Notes: generated by a model from the letters alone, not told the origin. A stretch of DNA of 64,000 bases from JAOUFP01 sp963801505 (GCA_963801505.1 CAWDEY010000017.1:1-64000), one strand, 5' to 3'; positions 17,363-26,788 are shown, counted from the stretch's first letter. Numbers and translations are program-made.

Positions 17363-19124
17363 GCTCTCCTCCATTTTTTGTATTTTCTATCTGCGTTACA
17401 TCGACGACCCTTCCTTCAAAAAGTTCCAGCGCCTCCCTGACAACAGGTTCGTTCATGGCCTTTTCTTTGAGGTCTTTTTTCCTGGGGGCCTTTTTTTGTG
17501 AGGTAACCAGCTTTATTCTGACCTTATTGCCGTACTCCGCGGAGGTAATATTTTCCAGGGACTTCAGGCTTTTCTTTATGGCATCCTCAAACACGGCGTG
17601 GCCCCCGTCAAGGGTAAGCAAAATTCCATCGTCCTTAAACTCAACGCTGGCCTGAGAGATTTTTGAAGCAAGCGGAGCTTCTATTTTCTCGAGGGACTTT
17701 GTCCAGGCAGAGGACAAATCCACGCTTTTTACCACTTCCGGACCGGAAGGAACCTCCTCAATAGTTTCATCCTCTTCCGTATCCTCAAGGGTATCTTCTG
17801 CAAGGACATTTCCAGGCTCTTCCTGTATTTTTTCTTCATCAGGCTCTTCAGAGGCATATGTCATCTCAGGCTCCAGGACCTTTTCCGGTATTATATCAGA
17901 TGTTCCAGTTTGAACAGCTTGAACCGTTTGAACGGTTTTATAAGGCGTCCTGCCTGCCGGAGCTGTTTTGGCATCCGGCCCTGTTATCCGGCTGCTGTAA
18001 AGCTCGATATTTTCTATCACTGTTTTGAGCGGCTTCAGGCTGCTTAGGAAGCTGGCCCGTATCAGCGCCATTTCAAGTGCAAGCCTCGGAGAGGATGAGT
18101 TTCTGACATCGGTTTCAGCCTTCATGATTTCAGAGAGCATCAGGGTCAACTGGTCTTCAGAGGACCCTGATATGATCTCTCTCACAGCGGACAGCTCTTC
18201 AGTATTGAGGTCAAGCATGTCTTCGGGCCTTTTTACAACACTTGCTACAAGCAGGTCACGAAAGAACTGCACCAGTTCTTTTGTAAAGGACCTGAAGTCA
18301 GCGCCTTTTTCAGAAAGGAGATTGATCGTATCTATGATATTGACCCTGTTGCCTTTGATCAAGGCCTCAGACAATTTTGAAAGAAGGCCGAAATCAGCCA
18401 TACCCAGAAGACTCTGGACATGCTCCTCTGTTATCTCGGAGGTAAATGAAGAAAGCTGGTCAAGTATGGTCAGAGAATCGCGCACACTGCCGTCTGCAGC
18501 CTTTGCAACGAGGCCCAGGGCAGGGGAAGATATCCTGATGCCTTCTGCCTCTGATATCTGTTTGATTCTCGTCTTTATCATGCTGCTTGATACCCTTCTG
18601 AAAGGCATATGCTGACAGCGTGAAAGTACAGTAGCAGGTATCTTTTTCATCTCTGTTGTCGCCAAAACGAAGATAACGTGGGAAGGTGGTTCCTCAAGGG
18701 TTTTTAACAGAGCGTTGAATGCGGAGGTCGAAAGCATATGAACTTCATCAATTATATAGACCTTATACTTCCCTCCGGTAGGGGCGTATTTGACCCTTTC
18801 TCTGAGGTCCCTGATGTCGTCAACGCTGTTGTTTGAGGCGCCGTCGATCTCTGTGACATCCACGGATGAGCCATCGGTTATCGCAGTGCATGAGCCGCAT
18901 TTTCCGCAGGGCGTTGGCGTGGGCCCTTCCTTGCAGTTGAGCGCCTTGGCCAGTATCCTGGCCGTGGTTGTCTTGCCAACTCCCCTTGGGCCTGAGAATA
19001 TGTAAGCATGGGAGATTTTTGACTGTTCAAGGGCGTTTTTGAGGATATGCATTATCGGCTCCTGGCCGATAAGATCTTCAAAACTCTGTGGTCTCCATTT
19101 TCTTGCTAATACCAGGTAGCTCAT
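17355..19124 (-). CDS. dnaX: DNA polymerase III subunit gamma/tau
   Basis: 589 residues. AAA+ ATPase of the clamp loader: Walker A GPRGVGKTT (45-53), zinc-binding Cys64/73/76/79, DEVHMLS Walker B, and the SRC sensor. The conserved clamp-loader lid and collar follow to about residue 370. A low-complexity acidic linker (about 390-470) and a C-terminal tau-type domain complete it. There is no clear A-rich slippery heptamer, so I cannot show that a short gamma form is made by frameshifting. The SRP RNA gene lies just upstream and ebfC overlaps downstream. Confidence 0.96.
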   Translation of the reverse strand: MSYLVLARKWRPQSFEDLIGQEPIMHILKNALEQSKISHAYIFSGPRGVGKTTTARILAKALNCKEGPTPTPCGKCGSCTAITDGSSVDVTEIDGASNNSVDDIRDLRERVKYAPTGGKYKVYIIDEVHMLSTSAFNALLKTLEEPPSHVIFVLATTEMKKIPATVLSRCQHMPFRRVSSSMIKTRIKQISEAEGIRISSPALGLVAKAADGSVRDSLTILDQLSSFTSEITEEHVQSLLGMADFGLLSKLSEALIKGNRVNIIDTINLLSEKGADFRSFTKELVQFFRDLLVASVVKRPEDMLDLNTEELSAVREIISGSSEDQLTLMLSEIMKAETDVRNSSSPRLALEMALIRASFLSSLKPLKTVIENIELYSSRITGPDAKTAPAGRTPYKTVQTVQAVQTGTSDIIPEKVLEPEMTYASEEPDEEKIQEEPGNVLAEDTLEDTEEDETIEEVPSGPEVVKSVDLSSAWTKSLEKIEAPLASKISQASVEFKDDGILLTLDGGHAVFEDAIKKSLKSLENITSAEYGNKVRIKLVTSQKKAPRKKDLKEKAMNEPVVREALELFEGRVVDVTQIENTKNGGEHV

Positions 19125-19225
19125 AATTTGATAACGGGTAATCAGTACTCAGTAAGGCAATAATCCTGCTGCCGGTCCTGCCATTTATTCATCACTGTTT
19201 ACTGTGAACTGTTCACGATCTTTTT

Positions 19226-19336
19226 GCAGCCCGGGAGCGACTTGCTGCGGCACACAGACAAAATGCTTATCGCTGCTTCCTTCCGGACCTGACGAAGTTC
19301 ACACCTGCCTGTTGCGCAGGGCCGCTCGCAGACTGC
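19226..19336 (-). ncRNA. ffs: Small signal recognition particle RNA (4.5S type)
   Basis: The minus strand holds the SRP domain IV core GTCAGGTCCGGAAGGAAGCA at about 19274-19293, which carries the symmetric and asymmetric loops bound by Ffh. The flanking sequences (GCGAGCGGCCCTGCG on one side, CCGCAGCAAGTCGCTC on the other) pair to form the long hairpin of the bacterial 4.5S RNA, with GCAG/CTGC at the very ends. It lies about 100 bases upstream of dnaX, a common bacterial arrangement. The exact ends are estimates. Confidence 0.92.
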
Positions 19337-19774
19337 AAAAAAAACGTGAATAATAAAACACCCTCATTGTTCAGATAACCTGGAAATCATTCACCTGCAG
19401 TACAATGCCCTGTATTTTAGCATATCTCTGTTTTATTTTGCGCCAGTACAGGGTGAACCTTAATTTTGTAGCCGGAAGTCTGATATTTTCCTCAATCCGC
19501 TGCTGATTACAGCGAAAGCAGCCACTATTTCATTAGCCGGCCACCTGAAGGTTCTGAGTTGCTAAACTGATTGACAGTAGTGTACTTTTTTATATATTAT
19601 TAATAAATGGATAGCGAGCGATATTCCCCGTGGTCTTGCCACGGGGTCAGCGAGCGAATATAATGAAAAAAACATTCCTTGCATTGAGATGCCCTGCGGT
19701 CTTGCCGGAGGGAGTCTTCAATTTAGAAATCTTCCGGTTGGGAAGATAATAACTTTGAAAAGGAGCAGAAGAAA
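19337..19774. other. Intergenic region between the SRP RNA and the CBS gene
   Basis: No coding sequence was recognised. The SRP RNA promoter should lie near 19337-19400. The right half contains one copy of a dispersed hairpin repeat (19606-19732, listed separately). Confidence 0.5.
19606..19732. repeat. Dispersed GCGAGCGATATTCCC repeat, copy 1 (two hairpin units)
   Basis: It begins AATGGATAGCGAGCGATATT and contains the perfect palindrome CCCCGTGG-tcttg-CCACGGGG (19626-19646). A second GCGAGCGAATATAATG follows, then a second hairpin-like unit CCCTGCGGTCTTGCCGGAGG, ending in AGTCTTCAAT. Related copies lie at 29651-29788 (long), 36070-36119 (short, one hairpin) and 25959-26000 (end only). Confidence 0.75.
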
Positions 19775-20176
19775 ATGATACGTGCAAAGTATATAATGTG
19801 CAAAAGGACAGCGGTTTTGAAGAATTCGACGGGGCGGGATGTTGTCTACAAAATGATGGGAAGCGGTTGCCCAGGGCTCCCTGTAGTCAATGAACAATCG
19901 GAAGTCATAGGGATTGTAAGCATGTGCGATATTCTCAAGGCGGCCAAAGAAAAGGGCCCGGAAATTGACAAAATTACCGCTGAAGAGATCATGTCTAAGA
20001 CACCGATAACTGCGGATAGTGACACGTCTCTTGATGATCTCGCCAAGATTATGTTCGAAAACAATTATTCTGTCATTCCCATAGTCAAAGGGAAAAAACT
20101 TATTGGGCTAGTCAGCGCCCGTGAAATTATCGATACTTATGTGGAGCCTCATCTCTATAGTTCTTTTGAGGAGTAG
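19775..20176 (+). CDS. CBS-pair domain protein
   Basis: 133 residues made of two CBS motifs (about 1-60 and 65-125), with VVNEQSEVIGIVSMCDIL and IVKGKKLIGLVSAREII as the paired cores. Stand-alone CBS pairs bind adenosine nucleotides or SAM and act as energy or ligand sensors for other proteins. An AAGGAGC site precedes the ATG. No obvious partner is encoded next to it. Confidence 0.92.
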   Translation: MIRAKYIMCKRTAVLKNSTGRDVVYKMMGSGCPGLPVVNEQSEVIGIVSMCDILKAAKEKGPEIDKITAEEIMSKTPITADSDTSLDDLAKIMFENNYSVIPIVKGKKLIGLVSAREIIDTYVEPHLYSSFEE

Positions 20177-20368
20177 TATTGCTTAATGAGAGGATGAAAT
20201 AAGCCTGATTTGATTCGCTAATATAAAGCAGCAGGCCGTCGAGATAGATTTAAAGCTGAAGCAAATGTTGGAGATCTGAGCAAAAAAGTGGTAAAATTAT
20301 AAGGCGTTAATACATATTCGAATCTTTTTGTGCAAATTTGATCAAATTCGCCTGGCAGGATAAGAAAG

Positions 20369-21016
20369 TTGAAGAACAACGGAACAACCACAAAGACTTT
20401 TATTAATCCTATTAGCCTTGCGCTGATTATTCTATCTTCAATATTCCTGACAGAAGCCCTGGTTATGCTCATTTTATCTTTGTTTCCTCCTTTATCCATT
20501 ATCAGGGAGATTTTTTTAGATGCCTGGATGCTTACATTGATATTAGTCCCGGTGATATATTATCTTGTGTTCAGGCCCTTCTCATCACAAATTGAGGCAC
20601 TCAAGTGCTCGGAAAAAACACTTCTTTCGAGCATTGAATCGCATGAGAGATCTAAAGAGGCCCTCCAGATGAGCGAAGAGAGATACAGGTCAATCGTAGA
20701 GACCACAGACGATTCAATATATCTGGTAGATGGAAATTACAAATATCTTTACATGAATGAAAAACACAGGAGAAGAATGGGCTTTTCTGACGGAGAATAT
20801 GTAGGCCGGTGTTTCAGTGAGTTTCATTCAGACAAGGAAACAAGAGATTTTATTGAAAAGGTCGATATCGTACTTCAGGGGGCCAAGTGCGTACGGCATG
20901 GACATCCAAGCGAGAGGGACAATAAACATTTTTTACGGACCTTCAGCCCTATTAAGGGGCCGGATGGAAAGACAGTGGCAGTTAGTGTGATCTCAAAAAA
21001 AGTCTCATCAATGTAA
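20369..21016 (+). CDS. Membrane-anchored PAS-domain protein without output domain
   Basis: 215 residues, starting at a TTG with AGGA upstream. Two membrane helices (about 10-35 and 45-65) are followed by a short coiled segment and one PAS domain (about 105-212: RYRSIVETTDDSIYLVDGNY and onward), after which the protein ends. The PAS is clearly related to that of the diguanylate cyclase at 21468-22736 (shared DDSIYL, HPSERDN/KSERDGN and LSPV/FSPI blocks). It may have arisen by duplication and loss of the GGDEF domain, or act as a partner of that protein. Confidence 0.8.
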   Translation: MKNNGTTTKTFINPISLALIILSSIFLTEALVMLILSLFPPLSIIREIFLDAWMLTLILVPVIYYLVFRPFSSQIEALKCSEKTLLSSIESHERSKEALQMSEERYRSIVETTDDSIYLVDGNYKYLYMNEKHRRRMGFSDGEYVGRCFSEFHSDKETRDFIEKVDIVLQGAKCVRHGHPSERDNKHFLRTFSPIKGPDGKTVAVSVISKKVSSM

Positions 21017-21288
21017 AACAGTTGCGGAGGGAAACATTGATGGGGAAGTCGTAACGCGGTTGTTTTCTGACAAAAAAAATTATTGCTTAACACTTCGCTT
21101 TGCACCTATCTAGCCTTGTCCAAGCCTTATGAACTGGAGACCTTAAGCAACATACTTCATGCATTGCTTTGCACGGAAAAGTAAGTTAAAGGTCCTTTGA
21201 CCTGCAGGTGATGTGGCTGACTCCCGTCTCCTTCGAACCTGTTATCTGTTATAATTAATTATCAGCATCCATAACAGGAGGCCACAAT

Positions 21289-21468
21289 TTGATACCTTAT
21301 ATAGATTACAGTTTATGTGTCGGGTGCGAGGCATGCGCCAAAATATATCCCATGTTCTTTATGATGAAAAATGATCGGCCATGGGTGATAAACCATGAGA
21401 AATTCATATTCAGGGAGCATAAGGATATTCCTAATTGCTGCCCTTTTAGGGCCATAACAATTGAATAA
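21289..21468 (+). CDS. Small [4Fe-4S]-type ferredoxin
   Basis: 59 codons from a TTG at 21289 with a strong AGGAGG site. The frame contains CVGCEACAK followed by CCPFRAI near the C-terminus: C10, C13, C16 and the Cys pair before Pro. This is the monocluster ferredoxin signature (CxxCxxC ... CP). The TAA overlaps the ATG of the diguanylate cyclase (TAATG), so translation is coupled. A redox protein fused to a signalling operon suggests that electron-carrier state and cyclic-di-GMP are linked, but a stray ferredoxin in an operon is also possible. Confidence 0.8.
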   Translation: MIPYIDYSLCVGCEACAKIYPMFFMMKNDRPWVINHEKFIFREHKDIPNCCPFRAITIE

Positions 21469-22736
21469 TGCTTTATGATATCACAACAATTCTTCAGATA
21501 CTTTCAGGCACGCTGATACTGTTTATTTCAATCCTTCAGGGTCTTAAAATAAAGAAAGACATCTCAAAAGATCTTCAGCGGAAATGGTTTGCTGTTATTT
21601 TTTTCATGGTTTTTTTCTTTTTCTGTTATATCCTGTTTGTATTTTTACTTATATTCAACAAGCCTTTCCCGCTTATAATGCCTACAGGCACAGTTTTTTT
21701 TGCAGGTTCATGCTTTGTTTTCCTGGTGACGAGGATCACAAGGACCACCATGCAGCACCAAAGCAGGCAGGACAGGGAGATGAGGCTGGACGCTGCTCAG
21801 ATGTCTGAAAGCATTGCGAGTCTTAGAGAAATAAACGAGGACCTGGAGCATGAGATTTCAAGGAGGATACTTTCCGAAGAGGCGTTCAGAAAAAGCGAGG
21901 AAAAGTATTCCTCACTTGTTGAATCCTCCGATGATTCCATCTATCTGCTGGACAAAGACTGCCGGTATCTTTTTATAAATAAAAAACATCTGTTCAGGCT
22001 CGGCATTTATGAAGACGCATACAGGGAAAAAAGGTATGCAGATTTTCATACCCCAGAGGCAACAAAAAAATTTACTGAAATCGTCGACAAAGTGATCAGG
22101 ACGGGAAAACCAGTACAACTTGAAAATAAAAGCGAGAGAGACGGCAACTATTTTCTGCTGACATTGAGCCCTGTCATTGGCTCTAAAGGGAACATATCAG
22201 CTGTGACCGTAGTATCAAAAAAAATTACTGAATTGAAGAACATGCAGGAAGAACTCCGCACTTTGTCGCTTACCGATGCGCTTACCGGACTCTATAACAG
22301 AAGGGGTTTCATGACCCTTGCTGAACAGCATCTAAAGATAGCCAACAGGCTGAAGTCCAAGATGTTTATGCTTTATGCAGACCTGGATAACTTGAAGCAT
22401 ATCAATGATACATTCGGTCATCAGGAAGGAGATACAGCCTTAAAAGAAACGGCACAGATACTAAGGGAAACGTTTCGTGAGGCTGATATTGTTTCCCGTA
22501 TCGGAGGGGATGAGTTTGTTGTAATGCCGATAGAGGGCTCCCAAAGAAGTGCTGAGGCGGTCAACTCCCGTCTCCAGAAAAACCTTGACCTTAGCAATAA
22601 AAATAACAAAAAATATACATTGTCCTTAAGCATCGGGATAACTCCTTATGACCCAGAATACCCCGTAACTCTGGAAGAACTGCTGTTCCAGGGCGATAAA
22701 TTGATGTATGATCAGAAAATCAGAAAGAAAAAATAA
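21468..22736 (+). CDS. Membrane PAS-GGDEF diguanylate cyclase
   Basis: 422 residues: three membrane helices (about 6-26, 41-64, 72-91), a coiled coil (about 98-135), PAS (about 140-252) and a GGDEF domain (about 262-420). The active site GGDEF is intact at 346-350 and an RxxD inhibitory site (R337-D340) stands five residues before it, so it should make cyclic-di-GMP with product inhibition. It is coupled to the small ferredoxin gene. It is a candidate source of the ligand for the four riboswitches at 47-50.5 kb. Confidence 0.94.
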   Translation: MLYDITTILQILSGTLILFISILQGLKIKKDISKDLQRKWFAVIFFMVFFFFCYILFVFLLIFNKPFPLIMPTGTVFFAGSCFVFLVTRITRTTMQHQSRQDREMRLDAAQMSESIASLREINEDLEHEISRRILSEEAFRKSEEKYSSLVESSDDSIYLLDKDCRYLFINKKHLFRLGIYEDAYREKRYADFHTPEATKKFTEIVDKVIRTGKPVQLENKSERDGNYFLLTLSPVIGSKGNISAVTVVSKKITELKNMQEELRTLSLTDALTGLYNRRGFMTLAEQHLKIANRLKSKMFMLYADLDNLKHINDTFGHQEGDTALKETAQILRETFREADIVSRIGGDEFVVMPIEGSQRSAEAVNSRLQKNLDLSNKNNKKYTLSLSIGITPYDPEYPVTLEELLFQGDKLMYDQKIRKKK

Positions 22737-22737
22737 G

Positions 22738-23451
22738 TCATGCTTTCATGCGGTTGATCAGCGGCCCAAAGGCGCGCGGCGTTTTACTCTCAAGGTCCAT
22801 GCGTCTTTTTGTCGCAGGATGAATGAAGGACAACCGGGAAGCATGCAAGGCGAGCCGTTTTAGCGGGTCTGTTGCAGCGCCATATTTTTTGTCTCCTGCA
22901 ACGGGATGTCCGATACCGCTCAGGTGTACCCTTATCTGGTGCTTTCTGCCTGTCTCAATGTGCACCTCAACAAGTGAATTTTCACGGCTGCTTTTGAGCA
23001 CCTTGTACTTTGTAACAGCAAACTTTGCCTTTTTTGAAGCTTTGTCCTCATACACCCTGAGTGTGCTTGTCTCGTTGAGGTAACCGCTTATTGTGCCCTC
23101 GTTGTCCTTTGGAACACCTTCAACAACAGCGAGATATTGTTTCTCAACATCATTCCAGTTTTCCTGTAACCTGCGTTTTACTGCTTCGTTTTTCGCAAAG
23201 ACGATAAGGCCTGAGGTGTCTCTGTCCAGCCTGTGTACAATGAATATGCGTTCCTTCTTATCAGGGTTCCGCTTTCCCAGAAATTCGTTCAGTTGAAAAT
23301 AGGCCGTCTTTGTCCTTTCCCTATCTGTCCCGATCGTCAGCAGTCCGGCAGGCTTATCAATGACAAGGACAGCATCGTCTTCATAAAGGATCTGAATTCC
23401 GAATTCAGGAGCGGTATCCGGCACTGTTTTTTTCTCAAAAGAGAGGGACAT
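22738..23451 (-). CDS. RluA-family pseudouridine synthase (N-terminus frameshifted)
   Basis: The catalytic domain is complete: HRLDRDTSGLIVFAKN with catalytic Asp76, then GRKHQIRVHLSGIGHPVAGD. It isomerises uridine to pseudouridine in rRNA or tRNA. The region 23452-23609 encodes, in another frame, an S4-like N-terminal domain (FNRTRVKQLLKYQAVAV), which joins VTDHPLHPGDR upstream of the annotated ATG. The native gene therefore begins near the ATG at 23607-23609 and needs one shift near 23485-23500 plus probably one near 23600. It follows rlmN closely, so the two were one operon. Confidence 0.85.
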   Translation of the reverse strand: MSLSFEKKTVPDTAPEFGIQILYEDDAVLVIDKPAGLLTIGTDRERTKTAYFQLNEFLGKRNPDKKERIFIVHRLDRDTSGLIVFAKNEAVKRRLQENWNDVEKQYLAVVEGVPKDNEGTISGYLNETSTLRVYEDKASKKAKFAVTKYKVLKSSRENSLVEVHIETGRKHQIRVHLSGIGHPVAGDKKYGAATDPLKRLALHASRLSFIHPATKRRMDLESKTPRAFGPLINRMKA

Positions 23452-23616
23452 CCTGTCGCCTGGATGAAGAGGATGATCTGTGACATGGTCTATTATTCAC
23501 GGCGACAGCCTGATATTTGAGTAGCTGTTTGACCCTCGTTCTGTTAAAGCCAAGGCACATCAGATACGCAAACAGGTCAGCCTCTTCTTTTACAACAAAT
23601 GTTCTTCATCTGCATT

Positions 23617-24667
23617 TCATCTGTTTTTCTCCGAGCCGTCCCCGGAATGCCCGCCCCTTAGCTGGCCGCAGGCAGCAAGGATGTCCTGGCCCTTGCTCTC
23701 CCTGATGAGCGCGGTCACCCTGGCTGTCGGTCAGGACCTTTTGAAATGCAAGGACCCGGATCGGAAGGCCTCTGCAGATCGCCCCGGCCTGGGCGTTAAG
23801 CGGAATGAGGTTGACCTTTGAGCGGATCCCCCTGAGAAGTCTGACAAGCCTGCGGGCGTCCTCAGGAGTATCGTTGACCCCGGATCAGGACATATTCAAA
23901 GGTGATCGTCCGTCGGGGCCTGAGCGGATATCTCCTGCAGGCTTCAATCAGGAACCCGTATCGGATACTTCCTGTTGATCGGCATGAGCCTGTCGCGCAC
24001 CGCATCGGTGGTCGCGTTGAGGGATATTGCGAGGTTTATGTCAGGGACCACTTTTGACAGATCGAGTATCTTTGGCACCAGGCCCGATGTCGAAAGCGTT
24101 ATCTTGCGTTTCGATATGCCCGAAATGAAACCGTAATACGCTTCGAGGGCCTCGGCGACCTCGTCGATAGTTGGCCAGAGGCTCTCCCATGCCCATCAAT
24201 ACGATATTCGTCACTTTTTTCGGCCTGATCAGCCTGTTTACACTCAGGACCTGTTCGACAATTTCCCAGGCCCTGAGGTTCCTGATCAGTCCTGAGTCGC
24301 CGGTCAGACAGAAACTGCAGCCCATGGCGCAGCCGACCTGTGAAGATATGCATAAGGTGAGGCGGTCTTTGCTCGGGATCAGTACGCTCTCGATACTCTG
24401 GCCGTCTTCAAGGCCAAAGAGGAATTTTTCCGTCCCGTCAGAGGAGCGCAGTCTGTCGAGGACTTCAAGACTGCCGATGTAGGCGATTTCGCCGAGCCTG
24501 CCTCTGAGGTCCTTCGAATACTCCGTGACTTCGTCCAGCGATGCGGCGTATCTCTCATATATCCAGTTCAGGAGCTGATCTGCCCGGTATTTGGGTAGCC
24601 CCCGGGCTTCTATGAAGCCGGATATCTGGTCCATAGAGAGGGATTTCAGGTTTATTCTGTTTGACAA
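23617..24667 (-). pseudogene. rlmN: RlmN 23S rRNA/tRNA A2503/A37 C2-methyltransferase, frameshifted 3' half
   Basis: RlmN is a radical SAM methyltransferase. The N-terminal 170 residues are in one frame and include the helical domain (GLPKYRADQLLNWIYER) and the cluster motif CAMGCSFC, followed by VLMGMGEPLANY. From about 24180 the expected sequence continues in changing frames (VNDTPEDARRLVRLL, then KVNLIPLNA, then GQDILAACGQL) to a TGA at 23617-23619. Full length, about 350 residues, is preserved, with at least four indels. It is an essential-type housekeeping gene in many genomes, so sequencing errors should be excluded first. Confidence 0.85.
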
Positions 24668-24675
24668 GGATATTG

Positions 24676-25104
24676 TTACAGGATCTCTTCAAGTCTGACG
24701 TCAAATATCAGGTCTTTGCCTGCCAGCGCGTGATTGCAGTCCATTGTAAAAGACTTTTCGGATTTGGCGAGGACCGTAATATTTACAGGTTTGCCGTCAG
24801 CCCGGTACATCTGCAGTTCCTGGCCTATCTCCGCATCAAAGTTCTCCGGCGCGCGCGATCTGTCGTACTCAAAGACCATCTCATCCTTTCGCGGCCCGTA
24901 CGCCTCTTCCATCGGTATCTCTATTGTTTTTTTCTCACCGACAGACATTCCGACTACGCCCTTTTCAAAAGCCTTCAGCAACTCTCCTGAGCCTACCTTG
25001 AATTCCAGGGAAGCACCGTCTTCCGAGGTATCAAAAACCGTCCCGTCTTCCAGCTTACCTGTATAGTGGACCCTTACGATATCACCTTCTTTTGCAATGG
25101 CCAT
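24676..25104 (-). CDS. FKBP-type peptidyl-prolyl isomerase, SlyD-like
   Basis: 142 residues with the SlyD arrangement: the FKBP half (GDIVRVHYTGKLEDGTVFDTS; ELLKAFEKGVVGMSVGEKKT) interrupted by an IF (insert-in-flap) chaperone domain (AYGPRKDEMV to the NITVLAKS region), and the closing HALAGKDLIFDV. There is no His-rich metal-binding tail. It is cytoplasmic and assists prolyl isomerisation and folding. AGGAGGAG precedes the ATG. It lies 8 bases upstream of rlmN in the same direction. Confidence 0.94.
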   Translation of the reverse strand: MAIAKEGDIVRVHYTGKLEDGTVFDTSEDGASLEFKVGSGELLKAFEKGVVGMSVGEKKTIEIPMEEAYGPRKDEMVFEYDRSRAPENFDAEIGQELQMYRADGKPVNITVLAKSEKSFTMDCNHALAGKDLIFDVRLEEIL

Positions 25105-25275
25105 TTCCTGCTCCTCCTATAATTAATATAATTTGTTTTATGTGCCGCTTATCTGTCATATTTACACAGTGTTCGGGCATCAGAATAATTTATTTTAACA
25201 TAAGTGTCCCTCGGTTATCTCTCACTCGCCGTTTATAATGTATAACGTGTTAAGCTCCTGTTCCCTTTATGCCGC

Positions 25276-25545
25276 TTGAGGACGCCGGTTAAAACGACAA
25301 TTAACGATATGCCTTATGTCCGCATTGAATTTGCCGACCATGGCACAGGTATGTCTGCAGCTATTGCCGGCAAGGTATTGAACCCGTTTTTTTCGACAAA
25401 ACCGGAGGCCCAGGGGACCGACCTCGGTTTAAGCATCAGCCACGGCATTATAAGCGACCACGGGGGCCGGCTCTCCATGGAAAGCGTTGAAGGTGAGTTC
25501 ACGAAAGTCATCACTACTGTCCCGGCGTTGAATTTTGAGGCCTGA
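25276..25545 (+). pseudogene. C-terminal remnant of a histidine kinase
   Basis: About 89 codons resemble the end of a HATPase_c domain: RIEFADHGTGMS (G1 box), NPFFSTKPEAQGTDLGLSI (F and G2 boxes, with Asp where Gly is usual) and a final beta strand. The His box, the N box and any sensor domain are missing upstream, and the frame opens with a TTG lacking a ribosome-binding site. It is best read as a decayed kinase fragment. Confidence 0.7.
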
Positions 25546-25571
25546 CAAAACGTTAAGAAATCTTCTTTGGG

Positions 25572-25856
25572 CTACTTTAATCCTATTTCTAAAGCGATCT
25601 TTCTAATCAGGGATTCGTCGTTTTTCAGTATATTCATACACCTGTTTCCCTTTGACCTCACAGCAACAGTAAATGCGTCGGCTGTCTGGTACTTGACTCG
25701 CAGCGCTTCCATATCAGGGGCGGTTTTGCCGTCATGACAGGATGCGCACATATGGTTCCATAGCTTCCTGTTGCTTTCAGCGTTGCTGCTGGAAACAAAA
25801 CATATTGCTGTCACGCACAAAATAAAGGCAGTAAAAACAGGTTTTTTAAGTTTCAT
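25572..25856 (-). CDS. Small periplasmic c-type cytochrome-like protein
   Basis: 94 residues from the ATG at 25856, which has AAGGTGG nine bases upstream; a longer in-frame start at 25913 lacks this. A signal peptide (KKPVFTAFILCVTAICF, cleavage near SNA-ES) is followed by one haem site, CASCH, in HMCASCHDGKTAPDM. A later C in GNRCMNIL and a possible axial Met complete a minimal cytochrome-c-like fold. It probably moves electrons in the periplasm. It stands alone. Confidence 0.8.
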   Translation of the reverse strand: MKLKKPVFTAFILCVTAICFVSSSNAESNRKLWNHMCASCHDGKTAPDMEALRVKYQTADAFTVAVRSKGNRCMNILKNDESLIRKIALEIGLK

Positions 25857-25951
25857 GGCAAACCACCTTTTTACGCATTCTTCAGTATCCTTATTTACAT
25901 TATAGCAGGTCATAATGTCTTAGAGAAAAATTTTTACAAAAAGCAATAAAC

Positions 25952-26788
25952 TTACCTCGAATTGAGATTCCCGGAAGTCTTGCCGGAGAGGGTCTTCAAT
26001 AATTCCTGAAAAGACTTTATCTTCTTGTCACCATGCTCGATTGTCTTGAAGTACTCATCGGGTATGTCTGAGTCAAACTCGGATTCCTGCAAAGCGATAT
26101 CAATCCGCAGTCCGTTTGAGAGCGTGATTTTTATCCTCTCAGGGACCCTGCCGTTGAAATCGTCAAACTCGGTCTTTATGATCTCCGATCCGTCTTTATA
26201 GAGGCTTATGGCCCGGTTCAGAAGGTATGTCCTGTCGAAATAATATTTGGCGGCGACATCATTATTCTGTCCATCTGTTGGATAGGCAGATAAGACATAC
26301 ATATCACCTTCTTCTGCCATCTCGTATCTGAAACCGCCTTTCATCAGCCCTGTAAATGAGACCTCAGGGGCATTCCATTCATAGAGGACATTCTTCTGCG
26401 GGACTGAGACCTGCAAGAGGTCGCCGGATATGAGGACCTCTGTTACAGTCAGCCCGAAGGGCCCGAAGAGGTCAATGCGCATCTTCCGGGGCGCCTTGTA
26501 GCCAAAGACCCCGTTCATGCTCCCTTCATTTTTCCCCTGTTTATAGACAGTGATATCGGCAAGGGCCTTGATGCTCCTGACATTTCCGAAACCCACAGAC
26601 TGTTTAAGGGCCTCGACAGTGACCGTCCCTTCATAGGGCGCAGGCTCAGCGCGTCTCAGGACCTCTTTGGGGGCGCAGGAAAACAGGGAAAGGCTAAACA
26701 CGGCCATAACAAGGAGCGCTGTTTTCAATAATATTACTGAAAACCCTTCAGGCAGGGTGTTCTTTAAGAAAATGAAATTTTTTTCCAT
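25952..26788 (-). CDS. LolA/LolB-like outer-membrane lipoprotein (DUF4292-type)
   Basis: 278 residues. The signal peptide ends in a lipobox (SLFSC) near residue 38. The mature domain has the one-sided beta-barrel pattern of LolA/LolB and DUF4292 proteins (SIKALADITVYKQG, then GYKAPRKMRIDLFGPFGL, then DGSEIIKTEFDDF). Proteins of this kind bind lipoprotein acyl chains or help in outer-membrane assembly. The last 16 or so residues are encoded by a piece of the dispersed repeat (25959-26000), so the natural C-terminus has been replaced or extended. Confidence 0.75.
   Translation of the reverse strand: MEKNFIFLKNTLPEGFSVILLKTALLVMAVFSLSLFSCAPKEVLRRAEPAPYEGTVTVEALKQSVGFGNVRSIKALADITVYKQGKNEGSMNGVFGYKAPRKMRIDLFGPFGLTVTEVLISGDLLQVSVPQKNVLYEWNAPEVSFTGLMKGGFRYEMAEEGDMYVLSAYPTDGQNNDVAAKYYFDRTYLLNRAISLYKDGSEIIKTEFDDFNGRVPERIKITLSNGLRIDIALQESEFDSDIPDEYFKTIEHGDKKIKSFQELLKTLSGKTSGNLNSR
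25959..26000. repeat. Dispersed repeat fragment inside the 3' end of the lipoprotein gene
   Basis: GAATTGAGATTCCCGGAAGT with the following CTTGCCGGAGAGGGTCTTCA matches the terminal unit of the repeats at 19.7, 29.76 and 36.09 kb. Here it is read as codons for the last residues of the lipoprotein. Confidence 0.65.

Noticed and set aside
17355..19124. Programmed frameshift in dnaX
   Set aside because: No A6-7 or similar slippery heptamer with a following stem could be found near the end of the ATPase part, so only the full-length product is supported.
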